Positions 10,359-21,590 of a stretch of 64,000 nt of DNA are shown in pieces. The stretch comes from Amblyomma americanum. Lineage: Eukaryota; Arthropoda; Arachnida; Ixodida; Ixodidae. Position 1 is the first letter of the stretch. The number at the start of each line of letters is the position of its first letter. The notes beneath the pieces were generated by a model. It had not been told where the DNA came from. It saw nothing but the letters and a program-made list of their open reading frames with translations, and made no database searches. The stretch is from contig NC_135497.1 in assembly GCF_052857255.1 (NCBI RefSeq), positions 549,301,531 through 549,365,530 on the forward strand, in the 5' to 3' direction. Position numbers and translations under genes: made by a program.

Positions 10359-11624
10359 TATACACACTGTACATATTTTCGAGCATAGTAGCTCTAATGT
10401 TATCATGTATGGCTCCCCACTTTTCTCTACAAAGCTTTAAAAGCTTGATTTATTTTCTCCACATCAAAACCTCTCGATTTTTAATTTGTCAGCCAGTTCA
10501 GTGATGCTTCCATGCACACTTGTGCTTGCCTCACTTAAAAGCAATTAATCACACTCTGTGATCTCCTTTTCCTTGTGAGCCAGGAAAGTTTAGGTACCCC
10601 CCTGTACTGGCTGAAGCATCGACATTTCTTCCTATAGTGCACATGAAGCCTGCACTAACCCTGAACGATATAAAGCTCTATTTTTTAAAGAAATGGCAGA
10701 GTGCCAGGGTCACCATGTTGCACAAATGAAACGAATGGCAAAGTACACAAACACAGCAGCAGCATGCACCTGCACCCATTTATAGCAAACTTTGGCCTAG
10801 CACAAATGAGATTGACAAGGCAGTTACAATGTGCATTGAGGCCAGCTTGCAACGAAGAGAAGCCACCAGAAGAGCATGTGCGGGAATGCAGAACGCGGCC
10901 GCATCTTCCTTGTGAGTAAAAAAATTTAGAACACAATCCAAGAATGAAGGGCGTAACATGCATGTAACAAAGCACAAAAAGTTATCCATGCAAGCGGAAC
11001 ATTGCCATGTCTCGAAGAGCTCACTGCGAAGTTAACTGAATTAAATGTCAATCTCGCGAGATGGCTGCGGAGTGCATTGAGAGTACAGTAAAAGCTCATT
11101 AATCCGAACCTCAAGGAACCAGAAAAAATATTTCAGTAATCCGAAGTTCAAATTATGGAATGTTTCCAAGAAAGCTGACAAGAACCACTTTCGTCTCGGT
11201 AAATTTTTTTGTTACATACTTTAATGGTCATCTGCTGTGATGGCCACAGCGTGATAGTGAATATTTTTCACATTTCCATCAATACTGTATTGGGTGCCGA
11301 CTGCCGCAAGGATCAAAGCAGAACAGCACTACAATGATAAAGGCATCTAAGTCAGAGACGCAGCATTGATAGAGCCCTCTCACAAGCTGGCGTATCACGA
11401 GTGAGAAGGTGCGCAGTTTTGGTGCCCTAGCTAGAATGGAGCAATGATGTGGATGGAAACAAGGAGAACATGTAGCAGCACCCATCACTGTCCGAAATGC
11501 TGCAGAGCTGCGCTTCGTTTGATGGCAGATGAAGTCCGATGAAGACAGAGGCCGCGGCACATGCGTACCGAGCATATAACGGCCGCAAAGGCCCTCTCCA
11601 CATGCTGTATATTGGGGGCATACA
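10359..11624. other. Noncoding DNA with one orphan Tigger-type terminal repeat
   Basis: No gene is seen. At 11086-11110 the sequence CAGTAAAAGCTCATTAATCC, preceded by TA, looks like the end of a pogo/Tigger element different from the one at 11625. No matching right end was found. Confidence 0.5.
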
Positions 11625-11817
11625 CAGTCGAACCTGGATATATTGAATTCTAAGAGAATCTTAAAATAGTTCGATATAGCAAAATTCGATATACAGCTAT
11701 AGCAAAATTCGATATACAGCTAAAGGCTTTACCCGCACTCGAGATCACGAAAAATTGTGGCTTACCGATCGCAACAATCATGAACCACGCAGTCTGGGCA
11801 CGCAACGTGAAAACATT

Positions 11818-13354
11818 TTATTTCATCGAAGAAAAAATGCAAATTTCCAAATGGTATTTACTGTGATTAATGAAGTTGAGAACACTAGTCTCGACATTCT
11901 CAAGACTGTTCAAGTGTGACAGTCCAGTACCTTCCATTTCGCCGCAACAATGCCGAATGAGGCTGAATGCCGATGGCAGTTCAACAGCTGTGCACAGGCG
12001 CATCTCTTCTGGAACACAGTTATTCTTGTCGTTGCTGGATTCGCCTTCTTGGGTGCCAGCTATTCTGGCCAAAATGTCCTCATCAACGTGGTCAGCTACA
12101 GCCTGAACTTCGCTGTTAGCATTGATGGAGTCCTCAATGGTAAGTTCCGACGGGACGGCGCCGGGAAAATGAGACAAGTCGCGATACGCGTCCTCCAAGC
12201 ATTCACGTCGTCATCCAAAGCTTCAAGACATTAACCTCCAGCCACTTCAAGGCCTGCATTGCCGAAACAGTTGGCTACTGTGGCCTGTTTTATGTCATTC
12301 AAAGCGCTGCTAATCATCTGGATAATGCCGTGCAGGTCAATTTTGAAATCAGTTCCCATGCGGGGGTTTACAAGCAGCCGCTGAACAAGTCGCTTCTGTA
12401 GCCTATCTTGAAAGCCTTTATTATACCTTGGTCCATGGGTTGCCATCTCGCTGTGGTGTTTGGCGGCAGAAAATTGAGTTTAATGTTCTGCAGCCTGCAA
12501 GTCGTTTGATGGGCCCAGCAGTTGTAGAAAAGAAGCCATACTCGGTGGCACGGCCTGACCAACTCTGTGTCCCAAGCCTGCAGCTATTCAACAAAAAGTT
12601 GGCGTGCCATCCAAGCCTTTCTATTACAGCCATAGGGGACAGGAAGCTGCTTGCAATACTTGAAGTAGCGTGATGATGTCCTCTTTCCAATAACAAACGG
12701 AGGCAGCTTACACGAGCCATCCATATTTGACGCGAAGTAGAGCAGTGACACGCACTTTGCTCACTTTCCCGCCGTGATATGAGCTCCCAAGGAGATCAAG
12801 TGTCTTATTTGGCAGCATTTGCCAAAAGAAACCAGGTTCATCTGCACTGAAGGCTCCGGTAGGCGAAAACTTTTCAGCAATCTTCAGCCACTCATCTGAA
12901 AGCTACTGCTGCATCCCCTGGCTGCTGACAGACCCACTTTCACCTGAAATGGCTTTTCCCACAATGCCGTGCACGTTTTTAAATCGTTGCAGCCACCCAG
13001 TGCCACTGCAAAAGTTCTCTTCACCAAGAGCCGTGGCAAACCATTTGGCCTTCTCCATCAACATGGGGCCATCCTCAGGGATGTTTTTCGCTCGAACTTC
13101 GAGAAACCATGCATACAGCACCTTCTCAACTTTGCTGAAAGCAGCAGGGTGCACACTACATGCTCCCAAGCGACTTTGCTCACCTGCTTTGAGCGTGATG
13201 TCCTGCTTGTTTTTAACAGCGTACTTAAAGTGCTCCGCGGGATGCCGAATGTGTGTGCCATGGAGAACTTCTTTTTGACATTTTCTATGCACCGGATCAC
13301 CCCAAGCTTTGTTAAGTCCAGATTCTCTCTCTTTTTTATGTCCGTATATGCCAT
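11818..13354 (-). pseudogene. Tigger/pogo transposase, decayed
   Basis: Order on the minus strand: a helix-turn-helix (KLGVIRCIENVKKKFSMAHT, GIPRSTLSTLLK) near 13320-13200; a CENP-B-type second HTH (KVLYAWFLEVRAKN, GWLQRFKNVHGI) near 13130-12960; then the DDE nuclease. The first catalytic Asp lies in ADEPGFFWQMLPNKTL (about 12840-12790) and the third in PPNTTARWQPMDQGIIKAFK (about 12470-12415). The block expected to hold the second Asp reads LLFYNCWAHQ, with Tyr where the family has Asp. The acidic C-terminal tail (11818-12198) remains open. Several frameshifts and stops lie between 12230 and 12900. Inactive. Confidence 0.8.
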
Positions 13355-13580
13355 AGCTTACTAGATGACAGCAATCATGCATGCTACAATCGACGTGTTG
13401 ACACAAAGACATGCACAAGAAAAATGTGAGAGACCCCGCACTGGTCGATGGATTCGACTGGCGTCTGTCAAGAGGCTCAAAGGGAAATGAAGGAGAGAGA
13501 GAGAAAACTCAGCAGAAATGCGTCGTTGGTGCTAGTAGTCCCACTCGTGGGGCACTGCGGGCGCAACCACCAACTGACTC

Positions 13581-13608
13581 GTGGCTTCCGCAATCGGCTC
13601 CGGCGGCG
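13581..13608 (+). repeat. GC-rich 28-bp motif, copy 1
   Basis: GTGGCTTCCGCAATCGGCTCC then GGCGGCG. Closely related copies occur at 38395-38422 (+) and 50559-50586 (-). Its origin is unknown. Confidence 0.6.
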
Positions 13609-14583
13609 CACACACGCACTCTATTGCGGAGGCCATACCTGACTCCAGTTCTCTCGTCGGCATCACCAGTGAGGAAGCACTGCCCTCACGACCGGTTTTG
13701 TCTTTCCCGATGGGGCATGGCTTGCAAACGTCGCCGCTCACCTCCGTGCCACGCGATGTGCGACCGGTGAAGCGGGTGTCTTTGCGGAAAGCGCACCTCC
13801 CAGGGGCCCGACATTCGAAGTATCGAACGGCCGGCGAAACTGTAGTTCGATATACCACGCAACTGCCCTATACTTCTACGTAGTATTTTCAAGGGGATAA
13901 TCTTTGAATTAGATAAAGCCAATAATTCAAAATATGTGGGTTCAATATATCCGGGTTCGCCTGTACATGAACAATGCACTCAGCAAAGACAATATTCTGG
14001 TATATCCAGTGTGCCCTATGGACGAAAATAGTCATATCTGCCCGTGTGAATTATGCCACCAAATCATATCTGCATCGCAACTAACCGCAAAGTTCGATAA
14101 TTTGACTCACGCTAGGCCTAACTGGCCGACCAGCCTGAATCAGATAAATATGAATCACACTGATGAAAGGTAATTTTTAAAGATTGGCCTTCATCTTGAC
14201 CCGTCTGTTGCTCATGCTTTGTAAACGAGATAGAAAAGCGCAGTGGTTCAAAAGCATGTGCTGAAGTTTCGGCCTGAAGACTGCTCACGTATGCATATCG
14301 CATTAAAAGTTCAGCATGGAAGTCAACACTGCAACGCTTGTTTTTCTCCATTTACTCTGAACTTTGGGATGTAGTGACATTCGTTATAAGTGGGCTTCAA
14401 CGGAACTTTTACCTTTTGAAATGGCAGCGATATCGAAGGTTATGTCTGCCTGGTTAATCGACGCACAACACCATCCAAATCAAAAGCAGCAAGTTCGGAG
14501 TAATTTCTCGCAGTTTTTGCTATTTTTATCAGGATGGAATTTAACAGAGTATACTGAGGGGCCAGTTGGTCAGACATATTATA

Positions 14584-14702
14584 AACAAAACCGTAGCATA
14601 TAGACCGGACGAAGATGGGCGAAGACAGGACAGTTGCTACACTGTGTAGCAACCGTTCTGTTTTCGCCCTTCTTTATCCCGTCCATATGCTATGTTTTTG
14701 TT
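14584..14702. repeat. 119-bp imperfect palindrome
   Basis: Arms of about 59 bp pair around a centre at 14643 (GTTGCTACACTGTGTAGCAAC). The outer ends read AACAAAACCGTAGCATAT and its near complement ATATGCTATGTTTTTGTT. The arms contain GGGCGAAGACAGGACAG-like sequence. It could be a remnant of an inverted retroelement end, or a small fold-back insertion. No gene is seen in the rest of 13964-15120. Confidence 0.85.
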
Positions 14703-15120
14703 GATAATCTATCAGGATGGTGCAGCTTATTTGGTTTGGCAAAGCTTGGCGCATTTAGCACCACAGTGGCATGTCTGCAAATGGTAGTTAAATCAGTATT
14801 GGCCGCGAGAAGTTGCCCCACTGATGGCAGGTCGCAGGGCCATCGCTGATCTGCTGCACCACTGCACCACGTGTTTGTATGAGGACTCCCGGGAATCTAA
14901 GATTCTAAAGTCAAGGATGGCCAATTCTGCATATATCAGGTAATCAAAGTTTCAGAAATGTTTAAATTATACAAAGAGCATGACACAAAAGTTGTTTTTG
15001 TACAAGAAATACGCAGCGAGGAGGACACAAACAGTGAGGATAATGGTAATCGAAATATTGGCAGCTAATAAAATACAATAACTACCTTTCTATTCACTGC
15101 AGACCATTCCTTATTGGTAG

Positions 15121-15180
15121 CCCTCCGCTACAGCACCTCTTTCTTCATTTCTTCTTTCACTCCCTCCTTCATCCTTTCAA
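15121..15180 (+). repeat. Tick-type SINE, 3' body fragment
   Basis: CCCTCCGCTACAGCACCTCT followed by a pyrimidine-rich CTTCTTTCACTCCCTCCTTC run matches the body of the complete SINE at 54058-54120. The tRNA-like head is absent. Confidence 0.7.
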
Positions 15181-15463
15181 TCTGAAACAAGGTAACCATG
15201 TGGGCTAGTTGGTGTGTATCAGACATAACTTCACCAGCGAAAGAACGGGACACCAGGAGAAGAAGAAGACAGGACAACGCTGGACTGACAACTGAAGTTT
15301 AATCGAGAAACGTCCTGGGTCACCGAACGACGCATGCGTATCAGGCTCACAAAAACCCCTAAAAGACAAAACACCTATGTGGCGAATCACCTAGGAGAGG
15401 ATGCACGCACCATAATTGGCAAACAAAAAAAGCACAAAAGCACAAAAAACACATAATTTGCCT

Positions 15464-17077
15464 GTCAACGTAGCACTCGTACACTTTTGCTCAGGAATCT
15501 AAATTCCTTGTCAGTGAGATATAAAGACGGTGCACTGACGCATGTGTCACTGCCTTGCAACCTAATATGGTAGGCCTCAAGGATTTCCCTCTCCTCCCTG
15601 TTTTTTTTCTTTTCCGATGACTGACATGCTGTTAAAAGCTGGAACGCAGTCTTTGCAACTCCTGCAGTGACGTGGGAGATTATTCTGATCAGATAAATTT
15701 CTCAGGGAATAGTTATGTTCTCGTGCCCGGTCATTAACGCATCTGCCAGTTTGGCCCGTGTGCACTCTACCACATGATAGGGGTAACTTGTAAACGACAC
15801 GAGTCGAACAAGCAAGGAACTTGTTGGCATGCTTCACAGTGCAGCTCTTGGCCTTCCTCCCCTCACTGGCCATCGCGATACGTGAACATAAACCAGACAG
15901 CTTACAGGGTGCAGAGAAAACTGCCGTCACGCCGTGCCGTTGTGCCACTTTCTTCAGGTTATGCGAAACACCGTGAAGATAGGGCACCACTTCAACTTTC
16001 TTCCCCTCCATTCTTTTATTCCCGGAATCACGTTTGTTGTGGTTTTTTATCTTCTGCAGCATCGACTCACCAACTGCAGTCAGCACGTCAGCCGGAAAAC
16101 CTGCGTCACCAAGGCGGCGGATTTGCTGGTAGAAGCTGTCAGTCACAGCATGTGTGCAGCTATTCTGCAAGGCATTCCTTAGGCAAAGGCTAGCTATGGC
16201 TCTTTTAATCAGTTTAGAGTGTGATGAACCATATGGCAATAGCGCGTTCTTAGTTCTAGGTGAGTAGCTCCAGCAGATATGGCCTTCGTTAAAGGTTAGC
16301 ATTAAGTCTAGGAACCGAATGGCATTGTCACTGGGCATTTCGTGGGTAAAATTCAGTGCATTGGCACAGTCATGAAAAACACTCAGCACATTGCTGACAA
16401 CGGCTGTAAGCGAGTCACCAGGTGCAAGCTTAAGAACAATTAAAAAATCATCAACATATCTGAACACCCGAAGAACGTGGCCGTCATTTAGGCTGCGTCG
16501 AAGACAGTTGTCAAACCTAGCCAAAAAAATTTGGCACAAAACCGGAGCTACACTAGCACCAATGCAAATGCCATTCTTTTGCACGTACTTTTTCCCGTGA
16601 AATTCAACAATAGTGGACGACAGGTAAAACACCAGGAGCTCAATGAAAGAGTCCACATTCAGACCACATGTATTCTGGAACGCAATGGCACCAGACTGTT
16701 CGATGAGCTCGCGCACCGTACACAAGAGTTCAGCATGGGGTATGGAGTAGAATAAGTCTTCTATGTCGACTGAGAACGCAGAGGTGGCACCAGGAATACC
16801 CTCTTTCAGTTCCCCAACTACACTAGCGGAGTTTCGAATGACATATGGATCATCCACCGGCAGCGTGTTCAACTGGCGCTGCAGAAATTTTCCCACCAGC
16901 TTCTGCCAGGAACCTTCCTCAGTTACGATAGCCCTGAACGGATAATCTGGCTTGTGAGTTTTGACTGAAAAGAACACCTCAAGCCTATCTTGCTCCGCTT
17001 TGTTGACCGCCTTCTCCAACCATGGGAGGTTGAAATCCTTGAGCAGTTCTGAGGCTTTCCGTCTCAGGCGTGGAAGT
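15464..17077 (-). pseudogene. PLE family C polyprotein, left (minus) copy
   Basis: RT plus GIY-YIG polyprotein lacking its N-terminus. It is open from the palindrome centre to an early stop at 15577. RT motifs include FSVKTHKPDYPFRAIV, FSVDIEDLFYSIPHAEL, NGICIGASVAPVLCQ and the catalytic FRYVDDFLIVL (YVDD codons at 16447-16458). The endonuclease block reads VVYKLPLSCGRVHTGQTGRC, with HTG where families B and D have YIG. After IGKEKKQGGEGNP a frameshift in an A-rich run ends the frame. The lost tail (REILEAYHIRLQ to the natural stop at 15464) is still readable in another frame. The plus copy carries the same frameshift. Confidence 0.85.
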
Positions 17078-18738
17078 CGGAAAAGCGGCTGATGCGATGT
17101 CAAAGAACTTCGTCCCAACAAAGGAAAGACTTCCACGTCTGAGACGGAAAGCCTCAGAACTGCTCAAGGATTTCAACCTCCCATTATTGGAGAAGGCGGT
17201 CAACAAAGCGGAGCGAGATAGGCTTGAGGTGTTCTTTTCAGTCAAAACTCACAAGCCAGATTATCCGTTCAGGGCTATCGTAACTGAGGAAGGTTTCTGG
17301 CAGAAGCTGGTGGGAAAATTTCTGCAGCGCCAGTTGAACACGCTGCCGGTGGATGATCCATATGTCGTTCGAAACTCCGCTAGTGTAGTTGAGGAACTGA
17401 AGGACGGTATTCCTGGTGCCACCTCTGCGTTCTCAGTCGACATAGAAGACTTATTCTACTCCATACCCCATGCTGAACTCTTGTGTACGGTGCGCGAGCT
17501 CATCGAACAGTCTGGTGCCATTGCGTTCCAGAATACATGTGGTCTGAATGTGGACTCTTTCATTGAGCTCCTGGTGTTTTACCTGTCGTCCACTATTGTT
17601 GAATTTCAAGGGAAAAAGTACGTGCAAAAGAATGGCATTTGCATTGGTGCTAGTGTAGCTCCGGTTTTGTGCCAAATTTTTTTGGCTAGGTTTGACAACT
17701 GTCTTCGACGCAGCCTAAATGACGGCCACGTTCTTCGTGTGTTCAGATATGTTGATTTTTTAATTGTTCTTAAGCTTGCACCTGGTGACTCGCTTACAAC
17801 CGTTGTCAGCAATGTGCTGAGTGTTTTTCATGACTGTGCCAATGCACTGAATTTTACCCACGAAATGCCCAGTGACAATGCCATTCGGTTCCTAGACTTA
17901 ATGCTAACCTTTAACGAAGGCCATATCTGCTGGAGCTACTCACCTAGAACTAAGAAAGCGCTATTGCCATATGGTTCATCGCACTCTAAACTGATTAAAA
18001 GAGCCATAGCTAGCCTTTGCCTAAGGAATGCCTTGCAGAAGAGCTGCACACATGCTGTGACTGACAGCTTCTACCAGCAAATCCGCCGCCTTGGTGACGC
18101 AGGTTTTCCGGCTGACGTGCTGACTGCAGTTGGTGAGTCGATGCTGCAGAAGATAAAAAACCAGAACAAACGTGATTCCGGGAATAAAAGAATGGAGGGG
18201 AAGAAAGTTGAAGTGGTGCCCTATCTTCACGGTGTTTCGCATAACCTGAAGAAAGTGGCACAACGGCACGGCGTGACGGCAGTTTTCTCTGCACCCTGTA
18301 AGCTGTCTGGTTTATGTTCACGTATCGCGATGGCCAGTGAGGGGAGGAAGGCCAAGAGCTGCACTGTGAAGCATGCCAACAAGTTCGTTGCTTGTTCGAC
18401 TCGTGTCGTTTACAAGTTACCCCTATCATGTGGTAGAGTGCACACGGGCCAAACTGGCAGATGCGTTAATGACCGGGCACGAGAACATAACTATTCCCTG
18501 AGAAATTTATCTGATCAGAATAATCTCCCACGTCACTGCAGGAGTTGCAAAGACTGCGTTCCAGCTTTTAACAGCATGTCAGTCATCGGAAAAGAAAAAA
18601 AACAGGGAGGAGAGGGAAATCCTTGAGGCCTACCATATTAGGTTGCAAGGCAGTGACACATGCGTCAGTGCACCGTCTTTATATCTCACTGACAAGGAAT
18701 TTAGATTCCTGAGCAAAAGTGTACGAGTGCTACGTTGA
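17070..18738 (+). pseudogene. PLE family C polyprotein, right (plus) copy
   Basis: Near-identical to the left copy over its length, including the HTGQTGRC endonuclease change and the same frameshift that stops the frame at 18626 (tail readable to 18738). One difference matters: the RT motif reads FRYVDFLIVL because one GAT triplet is missing at about 17754. One of the two catalytic aspartates of YVDD is gone while the frame is kept. RTs need this Asp pair for metal binding, so this copy should be catalytically dead. Other differences from the left copy are single substitutions such as W to F in EEGFWQK and H to Q in EFQGKK. Confidence 0.85.
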
Positions 18739-18989
18739 CAGGCAAATTATGTGTTTTTTGTGCTTTTGTGCTTTTTGTTTGTTTTTTGTTTGCCAATTAT
18801 GGTGCGTGCATCCTCTCCTAGGTGATTCGCCACATAGGTGTTTTGTCTTTTAGGGGTTTTTGTGAGCCTGATACACATGCGTCGTTCGGTGACCCAGGAC
18901 GTTTCTCGATTAAACTTCAGTTGTCAGTCCTGCGTTGTCCTGTCTTCTTCTTCTCCTGGTGTCCCGTTCTTTCGCTGGTGAAGTTATGT

Positions 18990-21590
18990 GTTTCCCTCTG
19001 AACCGCCGATATGTAAGACTGCTCCATTTCCTTTCTCCAAAAACAAATTTTCAATTCTCTTGTGGACTTTATGGAGGCCTATGATACCTGTGCTGCCATA
19101 ATAGACATCTTCCAGTATTTTTGCATCGGGCTCTACACCCTGATTCTGCAATACCTGCATGACAACCAAGGTTTCGAGTGAGTCAAATGATTTCTCATAA
19201 TCAGTGAAGGCTATATAAAGGGGTTAACCAAACTCTAAGCATTTTCCTATCACCAGATTGGTGAATATGATCTACTGTCAAGTATTCTATACAATAGCTT
19301 GCCAGATCACTTGGCTAGTGCAAGTTTAAGGTTGTCCTGACCCCATTAGCAATGACCTTAGTAAATATTTGATAGACAACGAACAGTAATCTGATTGGTT
19401 TGTAATTTTAAAGTCCTTGATTTCTCCTTTTTTTATCGATTCAGATGATGTTAGCATTCTTCTAAGCTTCAGGCGTGCTTGAGGTCACAAGGCATTGCAT
19501 ATACAGGATGGCTAGTTTTGAAAGCACAACCTCCCATCTGTCTTTCCACAGATTATATTCTGATCCTCACAAGCTGCTTTCCCCCTTTGCATTGCTAAGG
19601 TTTTGATTAATTCCTCTTTTATTACTGGCGGGATGTGCCCCTACTGTGCGATACTGCCTCTCTTCACATCCTGATTAAATTGGCTACTGTGTAGATTTGC
19701 ATAGAACTCTTCGGCTGCATTAGCTGTCTTATCCATATTCCTAGTGATATTGCCCTCCTTGTCTTTTAATCATACATGTGATTTTTGCCTATGTCTAGTT
19801 TCCTCTTCACCAATTTTACGCTACCTCTGTTCTTCAGAGCATGATCAATTCTTTCCATATTATACTTTTTTATATCTGTTACCCTGCACTTATTTATGAA
19901 CATTGATAGCTAAGCCAGTCCTATTCAGTCTGTTGTGTTAGAAGCTTTCATACTTTGGCACTTCTTGATGGGATCTTTCGTATCCTGTGACAGCTAGCCG
20001 GTTTTCTGTCAAACCATCCTACCATCTATTCTGTTGCACACTCCATATTGATAGCTTTGAGATTATCGTTAACTGTTTCAACATCGACCATTTTCCTCAG
20101 TTGAAGCCGAATATCTGTTCTGCATCAATATCCAGAATTCCTCTACTCACTCCCTTTCTGCTAACTCATTGATAAGCCTCCGCTTTACTAGTTACTACGG
20201 TTCTCTCCTAAAGTCTAGGCTAATTTGAGACCTTGCCACCCTGTGGTCGCTACAGTGTACATCTTTGGGAGCCCCATATCCTGCATGATGCTAGGGTGAG
20301 CACATAGCATGAAGTTTATTTCAATTTCGGTATCAAAACATGGGCTCTTCGACTGCCTGGTCTCTGGTCTGCTGAAGAAAGTATTCATGATCCGTAAATA
20401 TTTCTCTTTTCTCGCGTGGAAATAGTATACAGCAGCAGTATCTTGCCGGTGCTCACATATGAGGCAGAAATGTGGAGGCTGAACAAAAACGGTTCAGATT
20501 AAGTTAAGGAGAACGCAGCGGACTATGAAAAGAAACACGAATGGTGTGACGTTTAGACCAGAAGCGGGCAGAGTGGGTGAGGGAGGAAACAAACGCATGT
20601 TAATGACATCTTAGTTAAAATCAAGAGGAAGAAATGGGTTTGGGCTTTGTGGGGACATGGTGGCTGTGTTAGCAAAGGACAGGGTTAATGTTAATTGGCG
20701 ACATGGGAGAGGGCCTTGCCCTGCACTGGACCTAGTCTGGCTCATGATGATGATGGTGACATATTTCTGTGAACTCTAGTATTAAGTCCTCCATTCTATT
20801 CCAACAGCATATGGCTTAGTCGCCTGCCCTGCCTGCTCTCCAACCTTCATCTTGTTCACCTTGGCATTGCCGATTCCACATCTTCACAGAAGCTTTCGAA
20901 GGTGTGATCATGGCTGAATGCAGGCACATAGGCCTGTGCCACTTTCACTTCCTGCCTCTTAACGACTAATTACGATAACTGCCACCCTCTTGTTAATACT
21001 ATGAAACTCTTCTATGTGCCAGCTATATCCAGATTGATGGGGAATACCATACCTAGTCCGATAATCCATGATAACATCGTACAGGCCCACCCTTAACCAC
21101 TGTATAATCCTCATTTATGCTGCTGACCTCGCAAAGCCCCATAATATCCCATTTCATGCCCGCAAGTTCCTCAAACAGCGCTGCTAGAAAAGCCTCAATG
21201 GATAAGGTACTAGTATTAAACGTTGCCAGGTTCAGTTTCTAATAGCGATCTTTCAGGAACCAGAGATTCTTGGAACTCTCCGTTGCATAAGACGTCTGAC
21301 TGCCGCATTGGTCAGTTGCTCAGCAGCCGCAGGCGTCTGAGGGCAGATGGCTAATCAGTTTATATAGGAGGTTGTGGCCAAATACTACACCAGGAAGGCC
21401 AAAACCTGGCCTGGTCACGGAGAGCGTTATCAGTTATGGTCACCAAGATGAGGCCGTACCCCAGGCCTGGTTATGCAATTCCATCGATACACGGAGATTT
21501 TTAATCTGGTGGAGAATTGCACGGCACAGAAATTCAAACCCCGGTCCTCTTGCCGAAGAGCAGGATGCTCTACGTCTAAGTGATCGTAAA
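18990..21590 (-). pseudogene. RTE-like LINE (endonuclease plus RT), heavily decayed
   Basis: Minus-strand LINE truncated on its 3' side at the PLE palindrome. The 5' untranslated part reaches about 21590. An APE-type endonuclease start, NLATFNTSTLSIEAFLAALF with WDIMGLCEV, reads at about 21230-21110. Later pieces include KEKYLRIMNTFF near 20400 and an RT fragment with LETLVVMQVLQNQGVEPDAK and ILEDVYYGSTGIIGLHKV at 19160-19040. That RT fragment parallels VETSAVIQALRNQEVEEPYVK in the intact-frame RTE at 47.3-48.7 kb. Many stops and frameshifts are present. A plus-strand RTE tail is inserted at 20425-20758. Confidence 0.7.
20425..20758 (+). mobile_element. RTE LINE 3' fragment nested in the minus-strand RTE
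   Basis: The sequence from GTATACAGCAGCAG to the (ATG)n tail at about 20744 matches the 3' end of the RTE copy at 48250-48708. Shared segments include GAGGCAGAAATGTGGAGGCT, GAAGCGGGCAGAGTGGGTGAG and GACATGGGAGAGGG, followed by the CATGATGATGATG tail. It is a short 5'-truncated insertion in opposite orientation to its host element. Confidence 0.8.

Larger units (their letters stand above)
11625..13963 (-). mobile_element. Tigger/pogo-like DNA transposon
   Basis: Terminal inverted repeats: the left begins CAGTCGAACCTGGATATATT and the right, read in complement, begins CAGGCGAACCCGGATATATT. TACA flanks both ends (11621-11624 and 13964-13967), which contains the TA target typical of Tc1/mariner-pogo insertion. 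Subterminal sequence also repeats in inverted form (GTTCGATATA motifs near 11670-11720 and 13845-13855). The transposase is on the minus strand. A GC-rich stretch at about 13530-13840 near the right end has no counterpart on the left and may be a later insertion or 5' untranslated sequence. Confidence 0.85.
15223..18989. mobile_element. Palindrome of two PLE family C copies, head to head
   Basis: Left arm 15223-17077 (element on the minus strand) and right arm 17129-18989 (element on the plus strand) are reverse complements with only scattered differences. A spacer of about 51 bp (17078-17128) separates them. The right copy carries the sequence continuing 5' of the shared part (FVPTKERLPRLRRK), and the left arm joins abruptly. 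Both arms share the same 3' untranslated sequence with the TCCTGGTGTCCCGTTCTTTC segment. The left copy continues past the arm to TGGGCTAGTTGGT at 15202, whereas the right copy stops at 18989. Confidence 0.9.

Noticed and set aside
15200..15300. Hammerhead ribozyme in the PLE family C 3' region (GAAACGTCC near 15307)
   Set aside because: The CUGAU-like piece lies on the opposite strand to the GAAAC piece, so the core cannot form.
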